Program-made: the position numbers and the translations under genes
In this document: in pieces, positions 5,089 to 5,156 of the stretch
Numbering within the stretch: position 1 is the stretch's first letter
How the letters are laid out: every line of letters starts with the position of its first letter
Source: Gammaproteobacteria bacterium
GTDB lineage: Bacteria; Pseudomonadota; Gammaproteobacteria; Steroidobacterales; SZUA-146
DNA length: 5,156 bases
Assembly (NCBI GenBank): GCA_003228965.1
Contig: QIGP01000017.1
Coordinates: 1-5,156, forward strand
Direction of reading: 5' to 3'
The notes under the pieces: generated by a model
Databases searched by the model: none
The model's input: the letters and a program-made list of their open reading frames with translations, nothing else
What the model was told of the DNA's origin: nothing

Positions 5089-5156
5089 CCCAAGCTTCAT
5101 CCTCTGGTAAAAGCTCTTGATAGGTCAATTGTGCTAGCGCATTAGATACTTGATGT
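5075..5156 (-). CDS. Unidentified protein, C-terminal fragment (5' end outside window)
   Basis: Reading leftward from 5155, a frame is open to TAA (complement of 5075-5077) and encodes 26 residues, including ALAQLTYQELLPEDEAWAES. The acidic, helix-like composition looks like a genuine soluble protein end rather than chance, and the stop lies 49 bases before the reductase start, a normal same-strand spacing. It is in a different frame from the reductase. No family can be named from so little sequence, and 26 open codons alone could be chance. Confidence 0.45.
   Translation of the reverse strand, partial: HQVSNALAQLTYQELLPEDEAWAESA

Noticed and set aside
5026..5100. ATG 5100 as the start of the FMN reductase
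   Set aside because: The 25 extra residues resemble nothing in the family, cover the probable promoter, and overlap the neighbouring reading frame. GTG 5025 has a ribosome-binding site and begins at the first beta strand.

Overview
The window looks like part of a Gammaproteobacterium chromosome, perhaps a marine or Pseudomonas-like lineage. The evidence is roughly 50% GC, tightly packed genes with Shine-Dalgarno sites, the set of gene families, and an 18-base sequence resembling one arm of the REP repeats of Pseudomonas and relatives. Species or genus cannot be fixed from the sequence.

Layout. Positions 1-3440 (+ strand) form one very compact operon whose 5' end lies outside the window. In order it holds: the C-terminus of a TPR-like protein (1-159); a small exported protein of unknown function (152-538); an ExbB/TolQ/MotA-family channel protein (572-1222); a first ExbD-like protein (1222-1764); a second ExbD-like protein (1766-2272); a candidate 40-residue ORF with stop/start overlaps at both ends (2272-2394); and a TonB-like protein with an AgmX/PglI-type C-terminal domain (2391-3440). 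The junctions overlap (GTGAGTAG, TAATG, TGATGA, ATGA) or are only 1 to 33 bases apart, which fits translational coupling of subunits of one complex. A perfect 29-base palindrome follows the last stop codon.

The operon most likely encodes a proton-motive-force-driven envelope machine related to TonB-ExbB-ExbD, Tol-Pal and the Myxococcus Agl/Glt motors. The channel subunits would energise the TonB-like protein, which spans the periplasm with a proline-rich arm; the small exported protein and the TPR protein would be accessory parts. The most striking point is that the usual proton-carrying aspartate is kept in the second ExbD but is asparagine in the first, and the usual third-helix glutamate of ExbB is valine.

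Positions 3572-4453 (+) encode a CitE-like/HpcH-HpaI family CoA-ester lyase with its own ribosome-binding site, probably a separate unit of carbon metabolism. It is convergent with a flavodoxin-fold NAD(P)H-dependent FMN reductase (4468-5025, - strand); the 14-base gap and the reductase stop codon lie largely within the REP-like sequence. At the right edge, the last 26 codons of an unidentified minus-strand gene (5075-5156) precede the reductase, whose probable promoter overlaps that gene's end. I saw no tRNA, rRNA, CRISPR array, insertion sequence or integrase, and no gene-free stretch above 131 bases.
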